64,000 nt of DNA from JAOPZW01 sp963803375 (GTDB lineage: Bacteria; Actinomycetota; Thermoleophilia; Solirubrobacterales; Solirubrobacteraceae): NCBI GenBank assembly GCA_963803375.1, contig CAWDMB010000008.1, positions 124,001 through 188,000 on the forward strand. The letters are read 5' to 3'. The position numbers and the translations under genes are program-made. The notes under the pieces were generated by a model. The model was not told the DNA's origin. It saw nothing but the letters and a program-made list of their open reading frames with translations, and made no database searches. Of the stretch, positions 1-7,860 are shown piece after piece. Each line of letters opens with the position of its first letter. Position 1 is the stretch's first letter.

Positions 1-1
1 G

Positions 2-325
2 CGCGGCTCGTTCTCGGCCTGGGAGGTGCACCCGATCCTGCGCTGGCTGCTGCTGCTGGCCGCGTCGGCGCCGTTCGTCCTGGCCTGGATCATCCACCGC
101 GGGCACCGCCTCTCCTGGGCGCGCGGGGAGGTGACGATGGTCGCCTCGATCGCCGCTCTCGGGCTGATCCTCTACAACGGGCTCGTCGACCGTCCGGGCA
201 GCCTCGGCGTGTCGCTCAAGGTCGGGTGGCTCCTGGCCGTGGCGGCCACGCTCGTGATGACCGGCGCGTCCGCGCGGCGGGCCTCCGAGCACGAGCGCCC
301 GCGCAAGCCTCCCGGCACGGTCTGA
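2..325 (+). CDS. Membrane protein, C-terminal part (5' end outside window)
   Basis: The reading frame is open from the first bases of the window, so this is the tail of a longer gene; a GTG at 26 is possible but nothing shows it is the true start. The visible ~107 residues hold about three hydrophobic segments (around [31 protein letters not shown] and [13 protein letters not shown]) and a basic, proline-rich tail. The readable start, with a SAWEV stretch before the first helix, recalls small multi-helix membrane proteins of actinobacteria, but I do not recognise a function. Its TGA shares a base with the ATG of glpX (TGATG), so the two are probably co-transcribed. Confidence 0.6.
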   Translation, partial: RGSFSAWEVHPILRWLLLLAASAPFVLAWIIHRGHRLSWARGEVTMVASIAALGLILYNGLVDRPGSLGVSLKVGWLLAVAATLVMTGASARRASEHERPRKPPGTV

Positions 326-1317
326 TGAGCTCGTCGACCCGTCCCGACCGCAACCTCGCGCTCGAGCTCGTGCGCGTGACCGAGGCGGCCGCGCTCGCCG
401 CCGCCCGGCTCATCGGCATGGGCGACAAGGAGGCGGCCGACCAGGCCGCGGTCGATGCCATGCGCCTCGTGCTCGACACGGTGCACATGGACGGGCTCGT
501 GGTCATCGGCGAGGGCGAGAAGGACGAGGCGCCCATGCTCTTCAACGGCGAGCGCATCGGCGACGGCTCCGAGCCCCGGGTCGACATCGCCGTCGACCCG
601 CTGGAGGGCACCCGGCTGACCGCGCTCGGGATGCCGAGCGCGCTCGCGGTGATCGCGCTGAGCCCGCGCGGCACGATGTTCGACCCGGGCCCGTGCGTCT
701 ACATGGAGAAGATGGCCGGCGGCGCCGACCTCGCCGACCTCCTCGACCTCGACGCGCCGTGGCCCGAGAAGCTCGCCGCCATTGCCGACCGCCGGGCGTG
801 CGACGTCCGCGACATCATGGTGGTGGTCCTCGACCGCCCGCGCCACGAGGAGGCCATCGAGGCGATCCGCGAGGCCGGCGCGCGCGTGCGCCTCATCACC
901 GACGGCGACGTCAGCGCGTCGCTGCTGGCAGTCGGCGACCGCTCGCCGGTCACGCTGCTGTGGGGGATCGGCGGCACGCCGGAGGGCGTCATCTCCGCCG
1001 CGGCGATCAAGTGCACCGGCGGCGGCCTCGTCGGCCGCCTCTGGCCGCGCGACGAGGACGAGCGCCGCGCCGCGCTCGACGCGGGCTACGACCTCGAGCG
1101 CGTCCTCACCCAGGACGACCTCGTGCGGGGCGACGACTGCTTCTTCTCGGCCACGGGCGTCACGGATGGCGACATGCTGGAGGGCGTGCGCTACGAGGGC
1201 GCCGCGGCGACCACGGAGTCGATCGTCATGCGCTCGCGCACCGGCACCGTGCGGCGCGTGCAGGCCCGCCACAACCGCCCGAAGCTGCGCACCTACACGG
1301 GCGAGCGCTACGGCTGA
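325..1317 (+). CDS. glpX: Fructose-1,6-bisphosphatase class II (GlpX)
   Basis: 330 residues. GlpX hydrolyses fructose 1,6-bisphosphate to fructose 6-phosphate in gluconeogenesis, in the cytoplasm, with divalent metal. The family's metal and phosphate motifs are visible: [11 protein letters not shown] near residue 61 and the inositol-phosphatase-like DPLEGT near residue 91, followed by the conserved [15 protein letters not shown] stretch. Length matches the family (about 320-340). The ATG at 325 overlaps the stop of the upstream membrane gene and begins directly with the conserved [12 protein letters not shown] region, which makes it much more likely than the longer upstream frame. Actinobacteria generally rely on GlpX as the main FBPase. 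Confidence 0.95.
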   Translation: MSSSTRPDRNLALELVRVTEAAALAAARLIGMGDKEAADQAAVDAMRLVLDTVHMDGLVVIGEGEKDEAPMLFNGERIGDGSEPRVDIAVDPLEGTRLTALGMPSALAVIALSPRGTMFDPGPCVYMEKMAGGADLADLLDLDAPWPEKLAAIADRRACDVRDIMVVVLDRPRHEEAIEAIREAGARVRLITDGDVSASLLAVGDRSPVTLLWGIGGTPEGVISAAAIKCTGGGLVGRLWPRDEDERRAALDAGYDLERVLTQDDLVRGDDCFFSATGVTDGDMLEGVRYEGAAATTESIVMRSRTGTVRRVQARHNRPKLRTYTGERYG

Positions 1318-1404
1318 GCGGCCGCGGCGAGGCGCTCGGGCAGATGGCGGGCGTACGCGCGCGGGCCGGGGCGATCGCGGCCGCGCGGTCGATCGGCTCC
1401 GGGC

Positions 1405-2178
1405 TCATCGCCCCGTGGCGACGCCGGTGCGGTCGCTGGGCGAGGGCTCGGTGGGGTCGGGGACCTCGTCGACGCCCACGTAGCGCCCGACCTTCGACTC
1501 CGCGAGGTCCAGGCGCGCGAGCGAGCGCAGGAAGCCGTGCGTGACGACGACGTGGATGCGCGACTGCGTGTTCGCGTACACCCAGCGCCCGATCCGCGAG
1601 GCGATGGCCGGATAGAAGTTGGCGACCTCGACCTCGACGGCGACGTTGACGCGGCCGGGCTCGTCGGTGGCGTGCCGCCGCACGTCGATCTCCAGGTAGC
1701 CGTCGCCCTCGTGCCCGTGGCGCGCGACGAGCAGGCCGCGCTCGATGCGCCAGCGCACAACCCCGCGCTCATCGTCCATCTCGTACTCGGGCGCCCGGAA
1801 GGTCAGGAGCTTGAGCGGGCGAACGAGCAGGCAGACGTAGCGCTCCCGCTCGGTGTAGAAGACGCGCACGAGGCCGAGCGTCGCCCGGTTCAGGAAGCGC
1901 CAGTACGTCCGCGCGAGGCGCTCGAGGGAGCGCGGCGACCACAGCGCGTCGATCGTGTCAGCGGGTAGAGCGACCTCGGCCGACTGCACGGAGCGCACGG
2001 CGCCGGTCACGCGGTCGAGCTCGGTCGTGTCGTCGGCGGCGCGGACGACGCGCAGCCCCTGGGCCAGCCGGACTCCCGCGAGCGTGCGGCGCAGGAGCAG
2101 GGAGGCGCCGGCGAGCGCGGCTGCGACCGCGGCGGCGGCGATGGCGGCGACGGGCACGCGGCGCAGGGTAGTCCTCAC
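1405..2178 (-). CDS. Membrane-anchored protein of unknown function, downstream of moeA
   Basis: 257 residues from a GTG at 2178. A single hydrophobic anchor near the N-terminus (VAAIAAAAVAAALAGASLLL) precedes a soluble domain of alternating strands containing YWRFLNRATLGLVRVFY and FYPAIASRIGRWVYANTQS. The latter part resembles a beta-rich lipid- or ligand-binding fold, but I cannot name a family. It starts 60 bp after moeA on the same strand and is probably co-transcribed with it. A GTG about 22 nt further in is an alternative start; the purine-rich GGAGG just before 2178 favours the longer form. It is convergent with glpX. Confidence 0.6.
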   Translation of the reverse strand: MRTTLRRVPVAAIAAAAVAAALAGASLLLRRTLAGVRLAQGLRVVRAADDTTELDRVTGAVRSVQSAEVALPADTIDALWSPRSLERLARTYWRFLNRATLGLVRVFYTERERYVCLLVRPLKLLTFRAPEYEMDDERGVVRWRIERGLLVARHGHEGDGYLEIDVRRHATDEPGRVNVAVEVEVANFYPAIASRIGRWVYANTQSRIHVVVTHGFLRSLARLDLAESKVGRYVGVDEVPDPTEPSPSDRTGVATGR

Positions 2179-2237
2179 CCCTCCGCGAGCCGCGACCGGA
2201 CCGCCGCGTCGAAGCCCAGCGGGCGAGGCGGAACGAG

Positions 2238-3422
2238 TCAGATCGCCTCGATCTCGGCGACCGCGCCCGCCTCGAGCTTCCCCGCGCCGCGCGGCACGAC
2301 GGCCAGCCCCTGCGCGCCGACCATGGAGGAGAGCTGGTGGGAGCCTTGCGGGCCCGTCGGGCGCGCGTGGCCGTCCTCGAGGCGCACGCGCACGCACTCG
2401 TCGCGCTCGGGGTGGCGGGGGAGGGCCACCGCGAGCCGCGCGCGCAGGCGCGGCGGTGGCGCCGCGGCTCCCTGGAGCCGGGCGAGGGCCGGCCGCGCGA
2501 AGAGCAGGAACGTGACCATCGACGAGACGGGGTTGCCCGGCAGCCCGAAGACGAGGCGCGCGCCGCGCGTGCCGAACCACGTCGGCTTGCCGGGGCGCAG
2601 CGCCACGCGCCAGAAGGACTCCTCGACGCCGAGCGCCCCCAGCGCGCCCTTGACGTGGTCGTGGGGACCGACCGACACGCCGCCGCTGAGCACGACGACG
2701 TCGGCGGCGTGGAGAGCGGTGGCGAGGGCCGTGCGCGTGGCCTGCGGCGTGTCGGCGGCGCGCCTCACCGCGACGACGTCGGCGCCCGCGCGCGCGGCCA
2801 GCGCCGCGAGCGTCACGCCGTTGGAGTCGTGCAGCTGACCGGGGCCGAGCGGCTCGCCGGGAGCGCGCAGCTCGTCGCCCGTGGCGATGATCGCAACCGC
2901 GGGGCGCTCGGAGCAGCGCACGAGGCCGCGACCGGCGGCGACCGCCACGCCGAGCTCGGCCGGGCCGAGCCGCGTGCCGGCCCGCAGGACGACCTCGCCC
3001 GCATGCAGGTCGTCGCCCGCCACCCGGACGTTGCGTCCGGCGCGGACGTCCTCGCGCAGCTCGACCGTCCCGTCCTCGACGCCGACGCGCTCGACCTCGA
3101 GCACGGCGTCGGCGCCGGCCGGCAGCGGGGCGCCCGTCGAGATGCGGATCGCCTCGCCCTCGGCCACGGCGGCCGTCGCGGGGGCGCCGGCTCGCGACTC
3201 GCCCACGATCCGTAGCGCGCGCCCGGCGGGGCCCGAGCGCACGGCGAAGCCGTCCATCGCGCTGTTGGCGAAGGCCGGCACGTCGCCGACCGCCTCCACG
3301 TCCTCGGCGAGGACGCGGTCGAGCGCCGCGTCGACGGGGATCTCCTCGGCGCCGAGCGGGGTCGCGGCGGCCATCACCCGGGCGCGCGCCTCGTCGATGG
3401 AGAGCATGGCGGCGGCGGCCAT
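2238..3422 (-). CDS. moeA: Molybdopterin molybdenumtransferase (MoeA)
   Basis: 394 residues. MoeA inserts molybdate into adenylylated molybdopterin in the last step of molybdenum cofactor synthesis. Family motifs are in order: FANSAMDGFAV near residue 53, ISTGAPLPAGADAV, IIATGDEL near residue 177 at the start of the MoCF-binding domain, the SGGVSVGPHDHV loop near 243, and GLPGNPVSSM near 295, followed by a MoeA C-terminal beta domain. Length is normal. The start chosen is ATG 3422; an ATG five codons later (MLSIDEA) is equally possible. No other cofactor gene is beside it; the next gene downstream is a membrane protein of unknown role. Confidence 0.93.
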   Translation of the reverse strand: MAAAAMLSIDEARARVMAAATPLGAEEIPVDAALDRVLAEDVEAVGDVPAFANSAMDGFAVRSGPAGRALRIVGESRAGAPATAAVAEGEAIRISTGAPLPAGADAVLEVERVGVEDGTVELREDVRAGRNVRVAGDDLHAGEVVLRAGTRLGPAELGVAVAAGRGLVRCSERPAVAIIATGDELRAPGEPLGPGQLHDSNGVTLAALAARAGADVVAVRRAADTPQATRTALATALHAADVVVLSGGVSVGPHDHVKGALGALGVEESFWRVALRPGKPTWFGTRGARLVFGLPGNPVSSMVTFLLFARPALARLQGAAAPPPRLRARLAVALPRHPERDECVRVRLEDGHARPTGPQGSHQLSSMVGAQGLAVVPRGAGKLEAGAVAEIEAI

Positions 3423-3482
3423 GGCGCGATGATCGCAAGCCGACCACGACGAGGGTGCGCAGACGTGGTATGCAAGGCGGTC

Positions 3483-4388
3483 ATGGCCCCCGGCCCGCGC
3501 CGCCCGCCGCCCGTGACCGCCGTTCCGCCCGCTGCGCTCGCCGACGGTCGCAGCACGGCGAAGGCCTGGTTGCTCGCGCTCGTCGAGGCGGCGCCGCTCG
3601 ACGCCGCCGCCGCGGTGCCGAGCGGGCGCGTGGCCCAGGAGGGCCCGGCGCTGTGCGCGGCGGTCCTCGAGGCCGTCGGCAGCGACCCGGAGCTCGCGCG
3701 CCTGGGTGCGGACGGCGATCGGCGCGCGCTGGCGGCCGGCGCCGGCGCGCTGGCGGGCGCGCGCTCGGCGGCGGCCACGGTCGCCGCGCTCGCGCTCCTG
3801 CGGGCCGCGGCCTGGACGCTGCTGTGCGAGGCGCTGGGCCCGCTCGACGGGCAGGCGACCGCGGCGCTGGCCGAGCGCCTGGCGCACGTAGCCGACCTCG
3901 TGACCGCGACGGCGGTCGAGTCCGCGCCGGCGCCCGCGCCCGCGCGCCGCGCGGCCGCCGTCCCCGGCGCGGGCGAGCGGCCGTGGGTCCGCGCCGCCGC
4001 GCGCCTCGCCGCGCGCCCGGGCGACTCGCCCGCGGCCTTCGCGCTCCTGGCCCTGGAGGCCGAGGACGCCGAGCGCCTGTTCGCGGCCGATCCCGACGGG
4101 ACCGGCGCCGCGCTCGCGCGCCTTCAGGACGCCGTACGCGACGCGCTGCCCTCGGCCCACACGCTGATCCCGGAGCGGCCCTGGCGCGTGTGGGTGCTCG
4201 CGCCGGGCGCCCACCGCCCCGAGGCCCGCACGCTGGGCGAGCGCCTCGCCGCGGCGGCCCGCGGCGGCGCGGGCGAGCCGCTGGCGGTCCGCGTGGGCGT
4301 CGCCGCGTGCCCCGAGGACGGCACGGACCCGCGCGCCCTCGCCGACCGGGCCGAGGAGGGCGTCGTCGCCGCGCGGGGCTCCGGCTAG
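3483..4388 (+). CDS. Alanine-rich protein with a degenerate GGDEF-like C-terminus
   Basis: 301 residues, extremely Ala/Arg rich. Most of the sequence is helical and unassignable. The last ~35 residues read VRVGVAACPEDGTDPRALADRAEEGV, which closely follows the end of a diguanylate cyclase GGDEF domain (S-x-G-V-A-x-x-P-x-D-G then A-D-x-A). No GG(D/E)EF active-site motif can be found upstream, so catalytic activity is unlikely; it may be a signalling relic or a fold with another role. It is divergent from moeA, with about 60 bp between starts. A longer in-frame ATG start at 3429 is possible but would nearly meet the moeA start. Confidence 0.6.
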   Translation: MAPGPRRPPPVTAVPPAALADGRSTAKAWLLALVEAAPLDAAAAVPSGRVAQEGPALCAAVLEAVGSDPELARLGADGDRRALAAGAGALAGARSAAATVAALALLRAAAWTLLCEALGPLDGQATAALAERLAHVADLVTATAVESAPAPAPARRAAAVPGAGERPWVRAAARLAARPGDSPAAFALLALEAEDAERLFAADPDGTGAALARLQDAVRDALPSAHTLIPERPWRVWVLAPGAHRPEARTLGERLAAAARGGAGEPLAVRVGVAACPEDGTDPRALADRAEEGVVAARGSG

Positions 4389-4397
4389 GAACGGCCG

Positions 4398-4823
4398 CTA
4401 CGGGCGGGGCAGGCGCCCGAGCGTGCCCTTGAGCGCCTGCCTGCCGGCCGCGAGCCCGAGGTGCGCGAGCTCGCCGGTCGCCAGGACTACGGTCACGAGC
4501 AGGCCCGGATGCTCGCCACGGTCGCCGGACTCGCCGCTCGGCGTGGCGTAGCCCGCGGGCGGGATCGGGCGCGCCGGGGGCAGACGCGGCCGCTTCGCCG
4601 CCGCGGCCCGCTTCGGCGCCTGGCGTCGCGGCTTTGTCGCCCTCGTTGTGGGCGGCGCCTGCGACCGCGTGGCCGCGGCCTGCTCCGGGGCGCTCGTCGC
4701 CGGGCCGGCCGGCGCGCCGCGCTTGGACGAGCGCCGCGTCGGTCGCGCACGCGGCAGGCTGCCGAGGACGTCGCGCTCGGCGCCATTGGGTGAGGGGTCG
4801 CGCTCGGCCATCCCCGGGATCAT
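4398..4823 (-). CDS. Basic, Ala/Pro-rich protein with C-terminal hydrophobic segment
   Basis: 141 residues. The N-terminal two thirds are low-complexity, rich in Arg, Lys, Ala and Pro, and look disordered. A hydrophobic stretch ([20 protein letters not shown]) near residue 110 could be a membrane or amphipathic helix. The start is taken as ATG 4823 because it overlaps the TGA of the upstream small membrane gene in an ATGA junction; an ATG four codons later is the alternative. No family recognised. It is convergent with the GGDEF-like gene, 9 bp apart. Confidence 0.55.
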   Translation of the reverse strand: MIPGMAERDPSPNGAERDVLGSLPRARPTRRSSKRGAPAGPATSAPEQAAATRSQAPPTTRATKPRRQAPKRAAAAKRPRLPPARPIPPAGYATPSGESGDRGEHPGLLVTVVLATGELAHLGLAAGRQALKGTLGRLPRP

Positions 4824-5014
4824 CCCCGATGTCGGGTGGAGGCGCCCTGCTCCGCGCCCGCCTCCACCAGCCGGCGGTGCAGACGCGCGCGCAGCTCGTC
4901 GGGATCGAGCTCGCGCGGGGCCCGGCGCCGGCGGGCGACGACCGCGCCGGTCGTGGCCACCCCGGCGAGGCCGGCGAGGCCGAGGAGCTTCCAGCGCACG
5001 CGCATCGCGCCCAT
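4820..5014 (-). CDS. Small single-helix membrane protein
   Basis: 64 residues with one N-terminal hydrophobic helix ([18 protein letters not shown]) followed by an Arg-rich patch and a short acidic-basic tail containing [18 protein letters not shown]. It ends in an ATGA overlap with the downstream basic protein, so the two form a translationally coupled pair. Its ATG lies only 11 bp from the GTG of the divergent hydrolase gene at 5026, so promoters or untranslated leaders must overlap, or one of the messages is leaderless. Function unknown. Confidence 0.55.
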   Translation of the reverse strand: MGAMRVRWKLLGLAGLAGVATTGAVVARRRRAPRELDPDELRARLHRRLVEAGAEQGASTRHRG

Positions 5015-5025
5015 AGGGTACGCCG

Positions 5026-5634
5026 GTGCCCGGCGCGGCCCTCAGCCTCGACGACGCCCTCGCAACGGCCTCGACCGGCGACCTCTGGCTCTTCCGCGGG
5101 TCCTCGCCGGCCGACCTCGCCGTCCGCGCGGTCACGAACAGCCCGGTCAACCACGTCGGCATGGTCGTCGCGCTCGACGACCTGCCGCCGCTGCTCTGGC
5201 ACGCCGAGCTCGGGCGCGCCCTGCCCGACGTCTGGACGGGCGAGCGCCAGCGCGGTGTCCAGCTGCACCGGCTCGCCGACGCCGCGCAGACGTGGACGCA
5301 GCGCTATCACCAGCGGGCGTGGGTCCGGCAGTTGCAGGGCACGCTCGACCGCCACCACGAGGACCGGCTGATCCGGACGATCGAGCGCCTCGACGGCCGT
5401 CCGTTCCCGACGACCTCGGGGCTCGCCCGCCAGTGGCTCGTCGGCCGCGTCCGCCGCTCGGCCTCGCTCGAGACGATCTACTGCGCCGAGCTGGTGGCCA
5501 CGACCTATCAGGCCATGGGGCTGCTGCCCGAGCGCCGCCCGGCGAGCTGGTACGACCCCGGGCGGTTCTGGAGCGGCGACCGCATCGCGCTCGCGCCGCC
5601 GTTCGCCCTGGGCGGCGAGATCGCCGTTGGCTGA
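5026..5634 (+). CDS. YiiX/NlpC-P60-like permuted papain-fold hydrolase
   Basis: 202 residues. The order of motifs fits the circularly permuted papain-like (YiiX/YaeF) group: a His in [10 protein letters not shown] near residue 44, where the conserved GDLWLFRG strand precedes it, and a Cys in [13 protein letters not shown] near residue 153. Such enzymes are thought to act as amidases or lipid/peptide hydrolases. No signal peptide is visible, so it is probably cytoplasmic or exported by another route. It starts at GTG 5026 with a weak AGGG upstream. The substrate cannot be told from the sequence. Confidence 0.7.
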   Translation: MPGAALSLDDALATASTGDLWLFRGSSPADLAVRAVTNSPVNHVGMVVALDDLPPLLWHAELGRALPDVWTGERQRGVQLHRLADAAQTWTQRYHQRAWVRQLQGTLDRHHEDRLIRTIERLDGRPFPTTSGLARQWLVGRVRRSASLETIYCAELVATTYQAMGLLPERRPASWYDPGRFWSGDRIALAPPFALGGEIAVG

Positions 5635-5649
5635 AACGCGCGCCGCCGA

Positions 5650-5680
5650 TTGAGGTAGTTCTCGTCGGAGAACGTAGAAT
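5650..5680 (+). promoter_or_regulatory. Candidate promoter for the sigma factor gene
   Basis: TTGAGG (5650-5655) and TAGAAT (5675-5680) are separated by 19 bp, in the 164-bp gap before the sigma factor ATG at 5799. The -10 element is good; the spacing is longer than the ideal 17 bp, so this is a tentative call. It would give a leader of over 100 nt. Confidence 0.35.
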
Positions 5681-5798
5681 CGCGCGCTACGCTCGATCCG
5701 TACGGTCGTCCGCGCTGCGCGCTCGATCGGGGCCGGACGTCCTCGACATCGCAACAAAGCTGGGCCTGCCTCTCACCCGCAGAACCGAACGGATACCC

Positions 5799-6902
5799 AT
5801 GTCAGTGGTCGAACTCCAGGAACTCGAAGAGATCAAGGGCCTGATGGCCAAGGGCCACACGGTCGGCGTGCTCACGTTCGCCGAGATCGCCGACGCGGTC
5901 TCCGAGCTCGATCTCGACGAGTCCGACGTCGAGGAGCTGCACGGCTTCTTCGAGAAGTCCGAGATCGAGCTCGTCGAGGAGATCGACCCCGCGGCGGCCG
6001 CCGCCAAGGAGGTCGAGCGGGCGCCCGACAAGCGCACGCGCCGGCGTCCGAAGACGCAGCTCGACCTGCGGCCGGACATGACGACCGACTCGCTGCAGCT
6101 CTTCCTCAAGGACATCGGCAAGGTCCGCCTGCTCACCGCCCAGGAGGAGGTCGACCTCGCCAAGCGGATCGAGCGCGGCGACCTCGACGCGAAGCAGAAG
6201 ATGGTCGAGTCCAACCTGCGCCTCGTCGTCTCGATCGCGAAGAACTACCGCAACCAGGGCCTGCCCTTCCTCGACCTGATCCAGGAGGGCACGCTCGGCC
6301 TCGTGCGCGCGGCCGAGAAGTTCGACTACCGCAAGGGCTTCAAGTTCTCCACGTACGCGACGTGGTGGATCCGCCAGGCCATCGCCCGAGCGCTGGCCGA
6401 CAAGGCGCGGACGATCCGCATCCCCGTCCACGTCGTCGAGAAGCTCAACAAGATCGGCCGCGCCGAGCGCAAGCTCGTCACCGAGCTCGGTCGCGAGCCC
6501 ACCGCCGACGAGATCGCCGAGGTCACCGGGATCGACCCCGAGGAGGTCGACTCGATCAAGCGCTCCGCGCAGGCGCCGGTCTCGCTCGAGAAGCCGGTCG
6601 GCGACGAGGAGGAGTCCGAGTTCGGCCAGTTCATCGCCGACGAGCGGGCCGAGTCGCCCTACGAGCGCGCCGCCGAGATCCTGACCAAGGAGGCGTTGCG
6701 CGAGGCCCTGGAGAACCTCTCCTACCGCGAGCGCCGCGTCCTCGAGCTGCGCTACGGGCTCGGTGGCGAGCATCCGCGGACGCTCGACGAGGTCGGGCGC
6801 ACGTTCAACGTCACGCGCGAGCGCATCCGCCAGATCGAGAACCAGTCGCTCAAGAAGCTGCAGTCGCTCGCCGAGGCGCAGAAGCTCCGCGACGTGGCGT
6901 AG
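5799..6902 (+). CDS. RNA polymerase primary-type sigma factor (RpoD/SigA)
   Basis: 367 residues. Region 1.1-like N-terminus ([19 protein letters not shown], about residues 10-65), an acidic/basic linker, region 1.2 from [13 protein letters not shown] near residue 97, region 2 with the core-binding [15 protein letters not shown] and the promoter-melting [15 protein letters not shown], region 3, and region 4 ending with the helix-turn-helix [13 protein letters not shown]. All housekeeping sigma-70 signatures are intact, so it should direct general transcription. Length is shorter than E. coli RpoD but usual for actinobacterial SigA/HrdB cores with a short N-terminus. The ATG at 5799 is chosen because region 1.1 begins just after it; there is no strong Shine-Dalgarno. 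Confidence 0.93.
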   Translation: MSVVELQELEEIKGLMAKGHTVGVLTFAEIADAVSELDLDESDVEELHGFFEKSEIELVEEIDPAAAAAKEVERAPDKRTRRRPKTQLDLRPDMTTDSLQLFLKDIGKVRLLTAQEEVDLAKRIERGDLDAKQKMVESNLRLVVSIAKNYRNQGLPFLDLIQEGTLGLVRAAEKFDYRKGFKFSTYATWWIRQAIARALADKARTIRIPVHVVEKLNKIGRAERKLVTELGREPTADEIAEVTGIDPEEVDSIKRSAQAPVSLEKPVGDEEESEFGQFIADERAESPYERAAEILTKEALREALENLSYRERRVLELRYGLGGEHPRTLDEVGRTFNVTRERIRQIENQSLKKLQSLAEAQKLRDVA

Positions 6903-6907
6903 GCGCC

Positions 6908-7240
6908 GTGGAGCACTGGGACCTCCGCACCCTCGCGGTCGGGCCGCACGAGCCGGCGGTCCTGAGCTCCCGGCGCGGCGAGGCACGGACGATCGTCCTG
7001 AACGTGCCCGCGGGCGAGGCGCTGCGCGACCATCAGGTCCACGAGCGCGCGCACCTCGTCGTCGTCGACGGCGAGGTCGAGATCACGCAGGGCGCCGACA
7101 CGGTCGCCGGCGGCGCGGGCCTGCTGGCCGTCTTCGACCCGGCCGAGCGCCACGAGATCCGCGCGCGCAGCGACGCCCGGCTGCTGCTCGTGCTCGCGCC
7201 GTGGCCGGGCGACGGCCACCCCGGCGCCCGCGACGCCTGA
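6908..7240 (+). CDS. Small cupin-domain protein
   Basis: 110 residues from a GTG 5 bp after the sigma factor stop. The sequence has the shape of a single cupin barrel: VLNVPAGEALRDHQVHERAHLVVVDGEVEI corresponds to the first cupin motif with H-x-V-H-E, and AVFDPAERHEIRARSDARLLLVLAP to the second, with one His. Small cupins of this kind bind a metal and may be sensors or isomerases; the substrate is unknown. The tight spacing suggests co-transcription with the sigma factor. Confidence 0.75.
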   Translation: MEHWDLRTLAVGPHEPAVLSSRRGEARTIVLNVPAGEALRDHQVHERAHLVVVDGEVEITQGADTVAGGAGLLAVFDPAERHEIRARSDARLLLVLAPWPGDGHPGARDA

Positions 7241-7308
7241 GCTCGACAGCGCCGGCGTGTTGGCGAAGTCGTCCGTATCGACGCCCAAGTCGACACTCAG
7301 CCCGTGAG

Positions 7309-7377
7309 AACGCGCCACGCCGGGAGCGGCCAGCCGGGCCGACAACGCGCCACGCCGGGAGCGCCGGCCGGGCCGAC
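7309..7377. repeat. Imperfect tandem direct repeat (35 + 34 bp)
   Basis: Two adjoining copies, 7309-7343 and 7344-7377, share the start AACGCGCCACGCCGGGAG and the end CCGGGCCGAC and differ by a few bases around the middle; a third copy begins with AACGC at 7378. It sits between the cupin gene and the HxlR regulator, just upstream of the palindrome at 7385. Confidence 0.75.
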
Positions 7378-7384
7378 AACGCTT

Positions 7385-7398
7385 CACTTGGTAAAGTG
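7385..7398. promoter_or_regulatory. Candidate HxlR-family operator (CACTT-GGTA-AAGTG)
   Basis: A perfect 5-4-5 inverted repeat 8 bp upstream of the HxlR start codon, in an otherwise GC-rich gap. HxlR/MarR-like winged-helix dimers bind short palindromes like this in front of their own genes, so autoregulation is the natural reading. Inferred from position and symmetry only. Confidence 0.5.
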
Positions 7399-7406
7399 TT
7401 CGGAAG

Positions 7407-7760
7407 ATGCCCGTCGATGAGAGCTGTCCCGTCTGCCGTACCGCGGAGATCGTCTGCGGCAAGTGGACGCTGCTCCTCGTCCGCGACCTCGCCGAGGGCC
7501 GCTCGCGCTTCTGCGAGCTCGAGCGCTCGCTGCAGGGCATCAGCCCCCGCACGCTGTCGCTGCGCCTGCGCGCGCTCGAGGACGAGGGCATCGTCGAGCG
7601 CTCCACGTTCCCCGAGGTGCCGCCCCGCGTGGAGTACGAGCTGACCGAGAAGGGCCGCGCGCTGATCCCGATCGTCGACGACATGCGCACCTATGGCGAG
7701 CGCTGGCTCGGCGCCGGGTGCGCCGGCGCCGCCGAGCCGGCGGTCGCCGCCGTGGCCTGA
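7407..7760 (+). CDS. HxlR-family winged-helix transcriptional regulator
   Basis: 117 residues. The N-terminus has the typical HxlR pattern, Cys near the start (CPVC, residues 7-10), then GKWTLLLVRDLAEGRSRFCELERSL, the recognition helix SPRTLSLRLRALEDEGIVER and the wing PPRVEYELTEKG. Members sense reactive electrophiles or oxidants through the N-terminal Cys, or small ligands. No target gene is obvious: the amidase downstream is about 100 bp away on the same strand. The likely operator is the palindrome just upstream of its ATG. Confidence 0.88.
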   Translation: MPVDESCPVCRTAEIVCGKWTLLLVRDLAEGRSRFCELERSLQGISPRTLSLRLRALEDEGIVERSTFPEVPPRVEYELTEKGRALIPIVDDMRTYGERWLGAGCAGAAEPAVAAVA

Positions 7761-7860
7761 GCCCGCAACCCCGGCGACCGCCGGCGTGTTACGAAGGTCC
7801 ATGCCGGCACGAGATCCTGCACGCCTCCCGGCGCCCGAGCGCGGCGGTAGGGTCGTCGAG

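Noticed and set aside
172..1272. 366-residue minus-strand open frame across glpX
   Set aside because: Antisense frame kept open by high G+C; composition is Ala/Arg/His-rich nonsense, while glpX motifs on the plus strand are complete.
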